A DNA stretch of 15,563 nucleotides from an uncultured Opitutia bacterium. Its GTDB lineage: Bacteria; Verrucomicrobiota; Verrucomicrobiia; Opitutales; UBA953. A program made the translations under genes and the position numbers. Below are positions 7,139-13,558 of this stretch, one piece after another (the stretch's first letter is position 1; every line of letters begins with the position of its first letter). The notes below the pieces were generated by a model. That model had not been told where the DNA came from. It saw only the letters and a program-made list of their open reading frames with translations, and made no database searches. The stretch is from contig CAINSX010000362.1 in assembly GCA_903853185.1 (NCBI GenBank), positions 1 to 15,563 on the forward strand, read 5' to 3'.

Positions 7139-8275
7139 ATGGCCTTTAAGCCCGAAAAACCCTCAATCCACGGCGAAACTCCCGAGACCCTCGGCGAGCG
7201 GTTGGTCGCGGACGGCCACCCCCGCTACCGGGCGGGTCAGATCTTCGAATGGCTATACCCCCGCCGGGCTGACACCCCGGAGGCGATGACCAACCTCCCG
7301 GCTAATCTCCGGGCCTGGCTCTTGGCCAACTACGACTTCGAATCGACCAGCCTAGTCCAGCGTAAGGCCTCCTCCGACGTCACCCAGAAGATCCTCCAGC
7401 GCCTCCGGGATGGCTCCCTTATCGAGACCGTCATCATCCGGGCCCCGATGGAGGGGGTGGGGCAGGAGAAGTCCCGTCGGACGATTTGCATCTCGACCCA
7501 GGTCGGCTGCGCCTACGGCTGCAAGTTCTGTGCCTCGGGGCTGGAGGGGTGGAAGCGCGACCTTTCGATTGGCGAGATCGTCTCCCAGCTCGTTCAAGTC
7601 TGCCGGATCGAGGACAAGGCCGACCCGGCCCGCGCCGCCGAAGGGCTGGCGTCCTTCGACAACATCGTGGTCATGGGCATGGGCGAACCGCTGGCCAACT
7701 ACGAGAACCTGATGTCCGCCCTGCGCATCGTCAACGCGCCCTGGGGCTTCGGCTTCGGCGCGCGCCGCGTGACGATCTCTACTTCCGGCGTGGTGCCCAA
7801 GATCCTCAAACTCGCCGAGGAGCCGCTGGGTTTCCGCCTCGCCATCAGCCTGCACGGCGCGACCAACGAGGTCCGCAACCAGATCATGCCGGTGAACAAG
7901 AAGTTTCCTCTCGAGGAACTGATCCCGGCGGCGAAGGCCTTCGCCCGTAAGCATGGCCGCATGCTGACCTTAGAGTTTATCCTCATCGAGGACATCAACG
8001 ACTCGCTCGACCAGGCTAAGCGGCTCGCGGTGATCGCCCGTGAGCTCCACGCGCACGTCAACCTCATCCCCTATAACAAGGTCGAAGGCTTACCATGGGT
8101 CCGCCCATCCCTGACGCGCCAGGATCGCTTCGTGAAGGAACTCCGCGCGCTCGGCGTGACCGCGACGTTGCGTCGCGAGAAGGGTCACGATATCGACGCG
8201 GCCTGCGGTCAATTACGACTGCAGACCGAAAAGGCCGAGGCCAGCGGGGCTTCGCCTCCGCCCGCGGCGGCTTAG
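7139..8275 (+). CDS. rlmN: Dual-specificity 23S rRNA A2503 / tRNA A37 C2-methyltransferase RlmN
   Basis: A 378-residue radical-SAM methyltransferase. It adds a C2 methyl group to A2503 of 23S rRNA (and, in the studied family members, to A37 of some tRNAs), tuning the peptidyl-transferase exit tunnel and decoding accuracy. The Fe-S cluster motif is GCAYGCKFC with C124, C128 and C131. The two cysteines of the methyl-transfer mechanism are present as C117 (TICISTQ) and C356 (IDAACGQL), matching C118 and C355 of E. coli. VMGMGEPLANY and LAISLHGATNEVRNQIMP are further family signatures. Length and domain order are normal for RlmN; the C-terminal tail is Ala/Pro-rich. The ATG at 7139 has no Shine-Dalgarno sequence. 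The gene is divergent from greA, and its TAG stop overlaps the TAA stop of rpe on the other strand. Confidence 0.97.
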   Translation: MAFKPEKPSIHGETPETLGERLVADGHPRYRAGQIFEWLYPRRADTPEAMTNLPANLRAWLLANYDFESTSLVQRKASSDVTQKILQRLRDGSLIETVIIRAPMEGVGQEKSRRTICISTQVGCAYGCKFCASGLEGWKRDLSIGEIVSQLVQVCRIEDKADPARAAEGLASFDNIVVMGMGEPLANYENLMSALRIVNAPWGFGFGARRVTISTSGVVPKILKLAEEPLGFRLAISLHGATNEVRNQIMPVNKKFPLEELIPAAKAFARKHGRMLTLEFILIEDINDSLDQAKRLAVIARELHAHVNLIPYNKVEGLPWVRPSLTRQDRFVKELRALGVTATLRREKGHDIDAACGQLRLQTEKAEASGASPPPAAA

Positions 8276-8922
8276 GCTGTCAGCGCGGCAGCGAAGGCCT
8301 TGCGGTCCGGCGCCTTAAAGAAGGCCGTGCCGGTGACGAAGGTGTCCGCGCCCGCCTCGCGGCAGCGAAGGCCAGTCTCGACGTTGATGCCGCCGTCGAC
8401 CTCGAGGCGGAAGTTCGCGCCGCGCCGCGCGCGTTCGGCCGCGATGAAACGGATGCTTTCGAGGACGGAAGGAATGAACGACTGGCCGCCGAAGCCGGGG
8501 AAGACCGTCATGCAGAGCACAAGGTCGACGGAGTCCAGATAAGGCAGTACACGTCGCGGATCAGCGTCGGGGTTCATCGCAATGCCAGCCGTCATGCCGT
8601 GCGCCTTGATCGCGGCGATGGTCTTGGCAACGTCATGGTCGGCCTCGACATGCACCGTGAGCCGTTCGGCTCCGGCCTTGGCGAAGGCCTCGATGTAGCG
8701 GTCGGGATGGCTAATCATCAGGTGCACATCGAAGTGCAGCTTCGTCAGTGGGCGGAGGTCTGCCACCACCTGCGGGCCGAAACTGATGTTGGGCACGAAG
8801 TGCCCATCCATGATGTCGACGTGCAGCCAGGTCAGGCCGGCTTCCTCCACCGAGCGGACGCCCTGCGCGAACGCGCCGTGGTTGGCGGCGAGCAAGGAGG
8901 GAGCGACGACGGCGGGGTTCAT
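8272..8922 (-). CDS. rpe: Ribulose-phosphate 3-epimerase
   Basis: A 216-residue TIM-barrel enzyme that interconverts D-ribulose-5-phosphate and D-xylulose-5-phosphate in the pentose phosphate pathway. Metal ligands of the family are in place: H34 and D36 in LHVDIMDGHFVPN, H67 in FDVHLMI, and D176 in EVDGGIN. The phosphate-binding loop reads MTVFPGFGGQSF; Phe stands where most family members have Asn. The real start is the ATG at 8922, two bases after the stop of the LptE-like gene; longer reading-frame extensions upstream are only that gene read in another frame. It is the last gene of the rpmF-plsX-fabH run and overlaps the rlmN stop codon tail to tail. Its product feeds the sedoheptulose-7-phosphate pool used for LPS heptose, a possible reason for the location, though that is inference. 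Confidence 0.96.
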   Translation of the reverse strand: MNPAVVAPSLLAANHGAFAQGVRSVEEAGLTWLHVDIMDGHFVPNISFGPQVVADLRPLTKLHFDVHLMISHPDRYIEAFAKAGAERLTVHVEADHDVAKTIAAIKAHGMTAGIAMNPDADPRRVLPYLDSVDLVLCMTVFPGFGGQSFIPSVLESIRFIAAERARRGANFRLEVDGGINVETGLRCREAGADTFVTGTAFFKAPDRKAFAAALTA

Positions 8923-8924
8923 GC

Positions 8925-9410
8925 TTACCAGGCGGTGGTCGCGGCTTCGCGAATCTGCGAGGCGATGTCGCCGAAGAGCGTCGGACCGAGGCTGAGTTCC
9001 TCGGCGGCGGGATCGCCGGAGACCTGCAACGTAGCGATGGAGCGGAAGAGACGGTCCTTGAAGAGCACGCGCTTGCCACTGTCGGTCGTCAGCGTGCAAC
9101 GCACTTCGAAACTCACGCGGTAGCTGGTGAAGGCGTAGGCGTCGCCGGTCTTGGTAGTGAAGCCGTCGCGCTGATAGCGCGTGACTTCGGTTTCGAGGAC
9201 GGCTTCACCGGGTCCGACCTTCACGCGGGGGTCGCCGGCCAGGGCTTCGAGGATCTTACCGTGCAACACGGCGTGCGTACCGGTGCGCGCGGTGGAATTG
9301 CGGATGGGCGCGACCTCGATGTTGCGGAAAGCGGGCTTGGGTCCGCCAAGATGATAGGCGGAGCAGCCGGCGAGGACGGTGACGGCGAGCAGGGCGAAGA
9401 CGCGCTTCAT
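8925..9410 (-). CDS. lptE: LptE-like outer-membrane lipoprotein
   Basis: A 161-residue lipoprotein. MKRVFALLAVTVLAGCSAYH is a signal peptide with a lipobox (LAGC, Cys16), so it is expected to be lipid-anchored at the outer membrane. CSAYHLGGPKP followed by FRNIEVAPIRNST, a central strand segment (VLETEVTRYQRDG) and a terminal helix (LGPTLFGDIASQIREAATTAW) match the general pattern of the LptE (RlpB) family, which plugs the LptD barrel and helps insert LPS. The family is divergent, so assignment rests on layout and motif rather than strong identity. Its ATG overlaps the stop of the BamD-like gene as ATGA, and it has the only strong Shine-Dalgarno sequence of the window, both pointing to translational coupling. 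No lptD is in the window. Confidence 0.72.
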   Translation of the reverse strand: MKRVFALLAVTVLAGCSAYHLGGPKPAFRNIEVAPIRNSTARTGTHAVLHGKILEALAGDPRVKVGPGEAVLETEVTRYQRDGFTTKTGDAYAFTSYRVSFEVRCTLTTDSGKRVLFKDRLFRSIATLQVSGDPAAEELSLGPTLFGDIASQIREAATTAW

Positions 9411-10528
9411 CGGCGGTCTCCTCCGGTGGCAGGCTTCGGTTCTTCCTTCTTGAAACCGAGCGAATCAAGATCGCCACCGACGGCCTGTGGCTTGGTTTCG
9501 GCGGCAGTGCGTGGGCGCGGGTACGTGCCGAGGAGTCGGTCGGCGAAGGTCTTCGGAGGGGTCGGGTCCTTCTGGATGCGGGCGAGGAGTTCCTCGGCTT
9601 CCTTGGAGGCGGCCGATTCGGGGGCGATGTTACGGCACGCGTTGGCCATCAGCTTGGCGGCTTCCGGATTATTGCGGTCGAAGAAGTAGAACTTGGCGAG
9701 GTTCAGGCGAGCGCGGGCCGCGCGGTCGCGGAGGATGGCGATCTGCTCGACGGCCTGCTTCGCGCGCGGGTCGTTGGGGAACTGGTCGGCCAGCGTGCGC
9801 CAGTGGTCGGCGGCTTCGATGGTGGTAGCCTGATCCCAAGCCGGTCCGAGTGATTCCTTCGCGCGCATCGTGGCGAGCATCTCCAGGGCTTCGGCGGCGA
9901 ACTTGGAGGTCGGGTAGTCGCTGACGAGACGTTCGAGGGCATCAAGTGCCTTGGCGGTGTTGCCGTGTTCCAGTCCGAGGCGGGCGGTGCGGATGAGGCT
10001 TTCGTCGGCGTAAGGTCCGTTCGGCGCGAGGCGGAGGGTCTTCTGCCAGAGGGCGATGGCGCCTTCAGGGTCGCTGAACCAAGGGAACCAGCCGCCGAGC
10101 TTGCGGCGTTCACCCGCGGCGAGACGGTTCGCGATTTCGAACTGCAGCTTCACGGCTTCGCCGAAGCCAGCGAAGTTCGAGTGGCGTGCGTAGAGGTCGT
10201 CGATCAGTTCGGTGGCGCTTTCGAACTCATGGCGGACCGTGTGCAGGCGGGCACGTTCGAGGATGGAGACGGCCTCGGCTTCGGTGCCGGCGTTAGCTTC
10301 GCCGATCACGGACCATTCCTTAAGGGCCGCGCCCTCGTCGCCGGCTTCGGCGGTCTGGGATGCGTGGTTCATCGCGAGCAGCTTCATCGGTAGGCGGTCG
10401 GCGGGGGTGACATCGTTCGTCGTGCCCGGCTTGACGCGCCATGATCCCTCGAAGCGGACGTATTCCGCGTGGGCGATGGGGCCGAGCAGGAGCGCGACGG
10501 CGAGGAGGGTTTTAGCGAGGTGGTTCAT
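9407..10528 (-). CDS. Periplasmic BamD-like TPR protein
   Basis: A 373-residue helical protein with a signal peptide (MNHLAKTLLAVALLLGPIAH, probable cut after AHA). TPR-like pairs run over about residues 50-300, including AIALWQKTLRLAPNGPYADESL and ALDALERLVSDYPTSKFAAEAL, the spacing seen in BamD/YfiO proteins of the outer-membrane beta-barrel assembly machine. Unlike E. coli BamD it has no lipobox cysteine, and it is longer, with a low-complexity Pro/Lys-rich C-terminal tail from about residue 325 (TPPKTFADRLLGTYPRPRT onward). The ATG at 10528 lies inside the 3' end of fabH (17-base overlap), and its TGA overlaps the next ATG, so the three genes are translated from one mRNA. A BamD-type role is inferred from fold and context; another periplasmic TPR adaptor is possible. 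Confidence 0.72.
   Translation of the reverse strand: MNHLAKTLLAVALLLGPIAHAEYVRFEGSWRVKPGTTNDVTPADRLPMKLLAMNHASQTAEAGDEGAALKEWSVIGEANAGTEAEAVSILERARLHTVRHEFESATELIDDLYARHSNFAGFGEAVKLQFEIANRLAAGERRKLGGWFPWFSDPEGAIALWQKTLRLAPNGPYADESLIRTARLGLEHGNTAKALDALERLVSDYPTSKFAAEALEMLATMRAKESLGPAWDQATTIEAADHWRTLADQFPNDPRAKQAVEQIAILRDRAARARLNLAKFYFFDRNNPEAAKLMANACRNIAPESAASKEAEELLARIQKDPTPPKTFADRLLGTYPRPRTAAETKPQAVGGDLDSLGFKKEEPKPATGGDRR
9418..9424 (-). promoter_or_regulatory. Strong ribosome binding site for the LptE-like gene
   Basis: GGAGGAG lies 7 bases upstream of the ATG at 9410, inside the last codons of the BamD-like gene (Gly-Gly-Asp). It is the only clear Shine-Dalgarno sequence before any gene start in this window and supports the 9410 start. 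Confidence 0.7.
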
Positions 10529-11525
10529 GCCAGCGGAGAAGGGTTGCGCCCCAGGTGAGACCGGCGCCGAAGGCGACGATGAGGACGAGGTCGCCGTGCT
10601 TGATCTTGCCGTCTTTCCAGGCTTCTTCAAGCGCGAGGGGAATCGAGGCCGCGGACGTGTTGCCGTAGCGCTCGAGGTTGGAGGGGAAGCGGTCCATGCC
10701 CACGTTGAGCTGGCTCGCGACGGCCTCGAGGATGCGGCTGTTGGCCTGGTGCGGGATGAACCACGCGACCTGTTCCGACTTCACGTTGCACTGGGCGAGG
10801 ACGCGTTCGCAGGATTCGGCCATCACGCGCACGGCGTGGCGGAAGACTTCCTTGCCGTTCATGCGGAGGAAGTGTTTGCCGTCGCGCAGGGAGTCGGCGG
10901 TCGCCGGGGCCGCGGAGCCGCCGCCGACGCAATGGAGGAGCTCGGCGTTGTTGCCGTCGGCGCCGAGGAGGTTGCCGAGCAGGCCGACGTTCTTCTCCGC
11001 GGTGGTCTCGAGCAGCACGGCACCGGCGCCGTCGCCGAAGAGCACGCAGGTCGTGCGGTCCGACCAATCCACGACGCTGGAAAGTTTCTCCGCGCCGACG
11101 ACGAGGACGCGGCGATAGACGCCCGAGCGCATCATGTCCCGGGCGACTTGGAGGGCATAGACGAAGCCTGAGCAAGCGGCGGAGACGTCGAAGCAGGGGA
11201 TGTCCCGGCGAAGGCCAAGCTTAGCCTGGAGCAGGCAGGCGGTGGAAGGGAAGGGGACGTCCGGCGTCATCGTGGCCACGATGAGCAGGTCGACGTCGGC
11301 CGGGGTCAGTCCAGCCCGTGCGAGGGCCTTGGCGGCGGCCTTGGCGCCCATGTCCGAAGGGTTTTCACCCGGGGCGGCGATCCGGCGTTCGGCGATACCG
11401 GAGCGGGTCTTAATCCACTCGTCGGAGGTGTCCACCATCGAGGACAGTTCGGCATTGGTGAGCTTGCGTTCCGGAGTGTGGACCCCGATGGCCCGAATGA
11501 AGACTGAAAGCTCAGCGCTGCTCAT
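10512..11525 (-). CDS. fabH: Beta-ketoacyl-ACP synthase III
   Basis: A 337-residue thiolase-fold enzyme that condenses an acyl-CoA (usually acetyl-CoA) with malonyl-ACP to start fatty acid synthesis in the cytoplasm. The catalytic triad is visible: Cys118 in FDVSAACSGFVYAL, His259 in WFIPHQANSRIL and Asn289 in YGNTSAASIPLAL. Further family features are the N-terminal TSDEWIKTRSGIAERRI, GAEKLS, and LFGDGAGAVLLE. Length is normal. The ATG at 11525 lies 48 bases after plsX, and its 3' end overlaps the BamD-like gene. No Shine-Dalgarno sequence precedes it. With plsX and rpmF it forms the widely conserved rpmF-plsX-fabH block. Confidence 0.97.
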   Translation of the reverse strand: MSSAELSVFIRAIGVHTPERKLTNAELSSMVDTSDEWIKTRSGIAERRIAAPGENPSDMGAKAAAKALARAGLTPADVDLLIVATMTPDVPFPSTACLLQAKLGLRRDIPCFDVSAACSGFVYALQVARDMMRSGVYRRVLVVGAEKLSSVVDWSDRTTCVLFGDGAGAVLLETTAEKNVGLLGNLLGADGNNAELLHCVGGGSAAPATADSLRDGKHFLRMNGKEVFRHAVRVMAESCERVLAQCNVKSEQVAWFIPHQANSRILEAVASQLNVGMDRFPSNLERYGNTSAASIPLALEEAWKDGKIKHGDLVLIVAFGAGLTWGATLLRWHEPPR

Positions 11526-11573
11526 CGATGCGTGAGAAAAGACCCCTTGGGCGGGGAAGGGAACACTAAAACC

Positions 11574-12644
11574 TCAGGCTTCCTCCGGGGTGGAGGAAAT
11601 CACCGCATTCGCCTCGGCCAGCGAGGTCAGCATGCGGCTTCCGGCGCCATGGCCGAGGGCTTCTAAGCCCAGGCGGATGGCGCTGGCGATACCTTGGCGA
11701 TTACTCGAGCCGTGGGCCTTCATGACAAGACCGGTGAGGCCGAGCAACGGAGCTCCGCCGTAACGTTCCGGCTTCAGCTTGCCTTTGAGGTCGCGCAGGA
11801 GCGGGAACATGGCGATGCCGCCGGCCAGGTAGACTGGATTGCTCTTCACCTTGCTGCCGACCATGTCGCGTACCATGTACACGAGGCCTTCGAGGGTCTT
11901 GAGGATCACGTTGCCCGTGAAGCCGTCGGTCACGACGACATCGCAGGCGTCGCCGAAGACGTCGAAGCCTTCGACGGGTCCGACGTAATTGATGCGGTCG
12001 CCCATGGCCTTCAGGAGGGCGTGGGTGCGATTGATGCGCGGTCCGCCTTTGCCTTCTTCGGTGCCGACCGTGAGGAGGCCGACGCGCGGGCTGGTAATGC
12101 CGAGGGCGCTCTGGGCGTAGATGGAGCCGAGGACGGCGTTATGCAGCATCTGGGCTGGCGTGGCCTCAGGGTTGGCGCCCACGTCGAGCATGATGAAATG
12201 GCCTTCGCGACGCGGCATGATGGCCGCGAGGGCGGGGCGTTCGGCGCCTTCCATCGGGCGGACCTTGATGGTGCCGGCGGCGACGAGGGCCTTGGTGTTG
12301 CCGGTGGAGACGACGGCATCGACTTCGCCGGCCTTGAGCATCTCAAGGGCGATCACCATCGATGAATCGCGCTTCGACTTCAGCACGGCCATCGGGGCGT
12401 CGTCGGGGGCGACAATGCTGGCGGCGTTACGGTAGCTGACGCGGTTGCTCTTCAGCGCGCGATGCTCGATGGCGAGCATGCGCAAATTATCTTCATGGCC
12501 GACGAGCACCAGGCTGTCGTCTGGTCCGATGATGCCTTCCTTGAAGGCCAAGGCGGCGGCGGCCACGGCTTCCGAAGGGCCCATATCGCCGCCCATGCAA
12601 TCCAGGGCGATACGATGACCTTTCTTCGGAGGGACGTCGCTCAT
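11574..12644 (-). CDS. plsX: Phosphate acyltransferase PlsX
   Basis: A 356-residue cytoplasmic/peripheral enzyme that converts acyl-ACP to acyl-phosphate, the donor used by PlsY in phospholipid synthesis. Signatures are the N-terminal IALDCMGGDMGPSEAVAAA, VVSTGNTKALVAAGT, ERPALAAIMP, MLDVGANPEATP and the C-terminal GGAPLLGLTGLVMKAHGSS. The STGNTKA loop carries Lys where many PlsX proteins have Gly; the fold otherwise looks complete and the length is normal. It starts 27 bases after the rpmF stop and ends 48 bases before fabH. The short gap before it contains two inverted repeats but no Shine-Dalgarno sequence. Confidence 0.97.
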   Translation of the reverse strand: MSDVPPKKGHRIALDCMGGDMGPSEAVAAAALAFKEGIIGPDDSLVLVGHEDNLRMLAIEHRALKSNRVSYRNAASIVAPDDAPMAVLKSKRDSSMVIALEMLKAGEVDAVVSTGNTKALVAAGTIKVRPMEGAERPALAAIMPRREGHFIMLDVGANPEATPAQMLHNAVLGSIYAQSALGITSPRVGLLTVGTEEGKGGPRINRTHALLKAMGDRINYVGPVEGFDVFGDACDVVVTDGFTGNVILKTLEGLVYMVRDMVGSKVKSNPVYLAGGIAMFPLLRDLKGKLKPERYGGAPLLGLTGLVMKAHGSSNRQGIASAIRLGLEALGHGAGSRMLTSLAEANAVISSTPEEA

Positions 12645-12649
12645 GAGGT

Positions 12650-12680
12650 CGGGCTGAGCCCGGGGAGGAGCTTAAGCTCC
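12650..12680 (-). other. Two adjacent inverted repeats between rpmF and plsX
   Basis: A 13-base inverted repeat, CGGGC-TGA-GCCCG (12650-12662, 5-bp stem with 3-base loop), lies 4 bases before a perfect 14-base palindrome, GGAGCTTAAGCTCC (12667-12680), which includes the rpmF stop codon. In the mRNA both lie just upstream of the plsX start (12644). No U-run follows, so full termination is not expected; control of plsX translation or mRNA processing is possible. Confidence 0.4.
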
Positions 12681-12851
12681 GGTGTCCAGCACCTGACGAC
12701 CGCGGTACTTACCCGTGGTGGGGTCGACGCGGTGGGAGCGGCGGAGAGCGCCAGATTCGCCGTCTTTGACGAGTTTCGGGGCGCGGAACTGGTTGGCGGC
12801 GCGACGGAGTCGGCTGCGGCGTTTGGACTGTTTACGTTTCGGATTGGCCAT
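12672..12851 (-). CDS. rpmF: 50S ribosomal protein L32, zinc-free form
   Basis: A 59-residue, very basic protein that reads from the ATG at 12851 to TAA at 12672. MANPKRKQSKRRSRLRRAAN followed by APKL, HRVDPTTGKYRGRQVL matches bacterial L32, a component of the large subunit near the peptidyl-transferase region. The four zinc-binding cysteines of the C+ form are absent (the second CxxCG is DPTTG here), as in E. coli L32, so no zinc is expected to bind. The gene heads the rpmF-plsX-fabH block, as in many bacteria, though the usual upstream yceD gene is missing and a divergent GmhB-like gene is there instead. No Shine-Dalgarno sequence precedes the ATG; a candidate promoter lies 25 bases upstream. 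Confidence 0.95.
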   Translation of the reverse strand: MANPKRKQSKRRSRLRRAANQFRAPKLVKDGESGALRRSHRVDPTTGKYRGRQVLDTGA

Positions 12852-12875
12852 GGTTCTACGCTGGGATGAGGGTCG

Positions 12876-12903
12876 GTTCTACCCCTCCCGCCCCCTCGGT
12901 CAA
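12876..12903 (-). promoter_or_regulatory. Candidate sigma-70-type promoter of the rpmF-plsX-fabH run
   Basis: On the minus strand TTGACC (12903-12898) and TAGAAC (12881-12876) are separated by 16 G-rich bases. They match the -35 and -10 consensus at 5 of 6 and 4 of 6 positions. Transcription would begin near 12869, leaving an 18-base or so leader without a Shine-Dalgarno sequence before rpmF. The octamer GTAGAACC around the -10 is repeated 23 bases downstream, directly before the ATG (12852-12859). Confidence 0.5.
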
Positions 12904-12954
12904 GCCCCCTTTCCATTCCCTTGCGATTGTGGGCAGGTTTGTTTGGCTGGCCTG

Positions 12955-13503
12955 ATGCCCGGCCATCCCGCCCTTTTCCTTGATCGCGACGGCAACCTGA
13001 TCCGCGACCATCATCATACCTGCCGGGAGGACCAGATTGAGCTAATTCCCGGGGTCAAGCCCGCCTTGGAGGCCTGCCTACGTGCTGGCTACCGTCTCTT
13101 CGTGCTGACCAATCAGAGCGGCATCAATCGCGGGATCTTTACTTGGGCGCAGTACGAGGCCTGCAATCGACGCATGCTGGAGCTACTCGCGTTGCCGGCA
13201 CCTGGCATCCTGGAGATCAAGGCGGCGCCCGAGCGTCCCGATGAACCTTCGCTTTATCGCAAGCCGAGCCCCCGCTTTATCTTGGAGAAGATCGCTGAAC
13301 ATGGTCTCGACGCTTCCCGCTGCTGGATGACGGGCGACCGTGTCTCGGACTGGGAAGCCGGACTTAACGCCGGCATCCGTTCCTGCGCCATGCGCAGCGG
13401 CGCCGCCAAGCCAGAAGAGCTTTTGCAGGCCGCCAGCAAGGGCTTCGCTGTGCATGATGACTTCCCGGCTTTTGTGCGCGCCGAGTTGAGGCTGACTTTC
13501 TAA
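12955..13503 (+). CDS. gmhB: HAD-family phosphatase, GmhB-like (heptose bisphosphate phosphatase)
   Basis: A 182-residue HAD-superfamily IIIA enzyme. In the family, D-glycero-D-manno-heptose-1,7-bisphosphate is dephosphorylated at C7 in the pathway to LPS inner-core heptose; relatives act on histidinol phosphate. Visible motifs are the nucleophile pair FLDRDGN (D10, D12), motif II LTNQSGINRG (T52-S55), motif III RKPSP (K103) and motif IV MTGDRVSDWEAGLNAGI (D128, D132). The Cys/His zinc loop usual in GmhB just before RKPxP is replaced by AAPERPDEPSLY, without a cysteine, so substrate specificity is less certain. The ATG at 12955 is chosen because upstream codons in the same frame are rpmF antisense. 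It is divergent from rpmF and ends 8 bases before a bidirectional terminator. No other heptose genes are in the window. Confidence 0.82.
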   Translation: MPGHPALFLDRDGNLIRDHHHTCREDQIELIPGVKPALEACLRAGYRLFVLTNQSGINRGIFTWAQYEACNRRMLELLALPAPGILEIKAAPERPDEPSLYRKPSPRFILEKIAEHGLDASRCWMTGDRVSDWEAGLNAGIRSCAMRSGAAKPEELLQAASKGFAVHDDFPAFVRAELRLTF

Positions 13504-13510
13504 GCCAACA

Positions 13511-13539
13511 AAAAGGACGAACCGAGCGGTTCGTCCTTT
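13511..13539. terminator. Bidirectional intrinsic terminator between gmhB and the Cys-repeat gene
   Basis: AAAGGACGAACC and GGTTCGTCCTTT form a perfect 12-bp stem (13512-13523 with 13528-13539) around a GAGC loop. It begins 8 bases after the gmhB stop on the plus strand and 20 bases after the stop of the convergent small gene (13559) on the minus strand. The minus-strand transcript ends in UUUUUGUUGG, a good U-run; the plus side has only UUU. Confidence 0.88.
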
Positions 13540-13558
13540 GATCGCCTGTGCGAGCCGA

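Noticed and set aside
10529..10630. Upstream extension of the BamD-like protein to base 10630
   Set aside because: This stretch is fabH coding sequence read in another frame (Ser/Pro-rich). The ATG at 10528 starts a proper signal peptide.
12715..12954. Upstream extension of the GmhB-like protein to base 12715
   Set aside because: Most of it is antisense to rpmF and the intergenic gap; HAD motif I begins right after the ATG at 12955.
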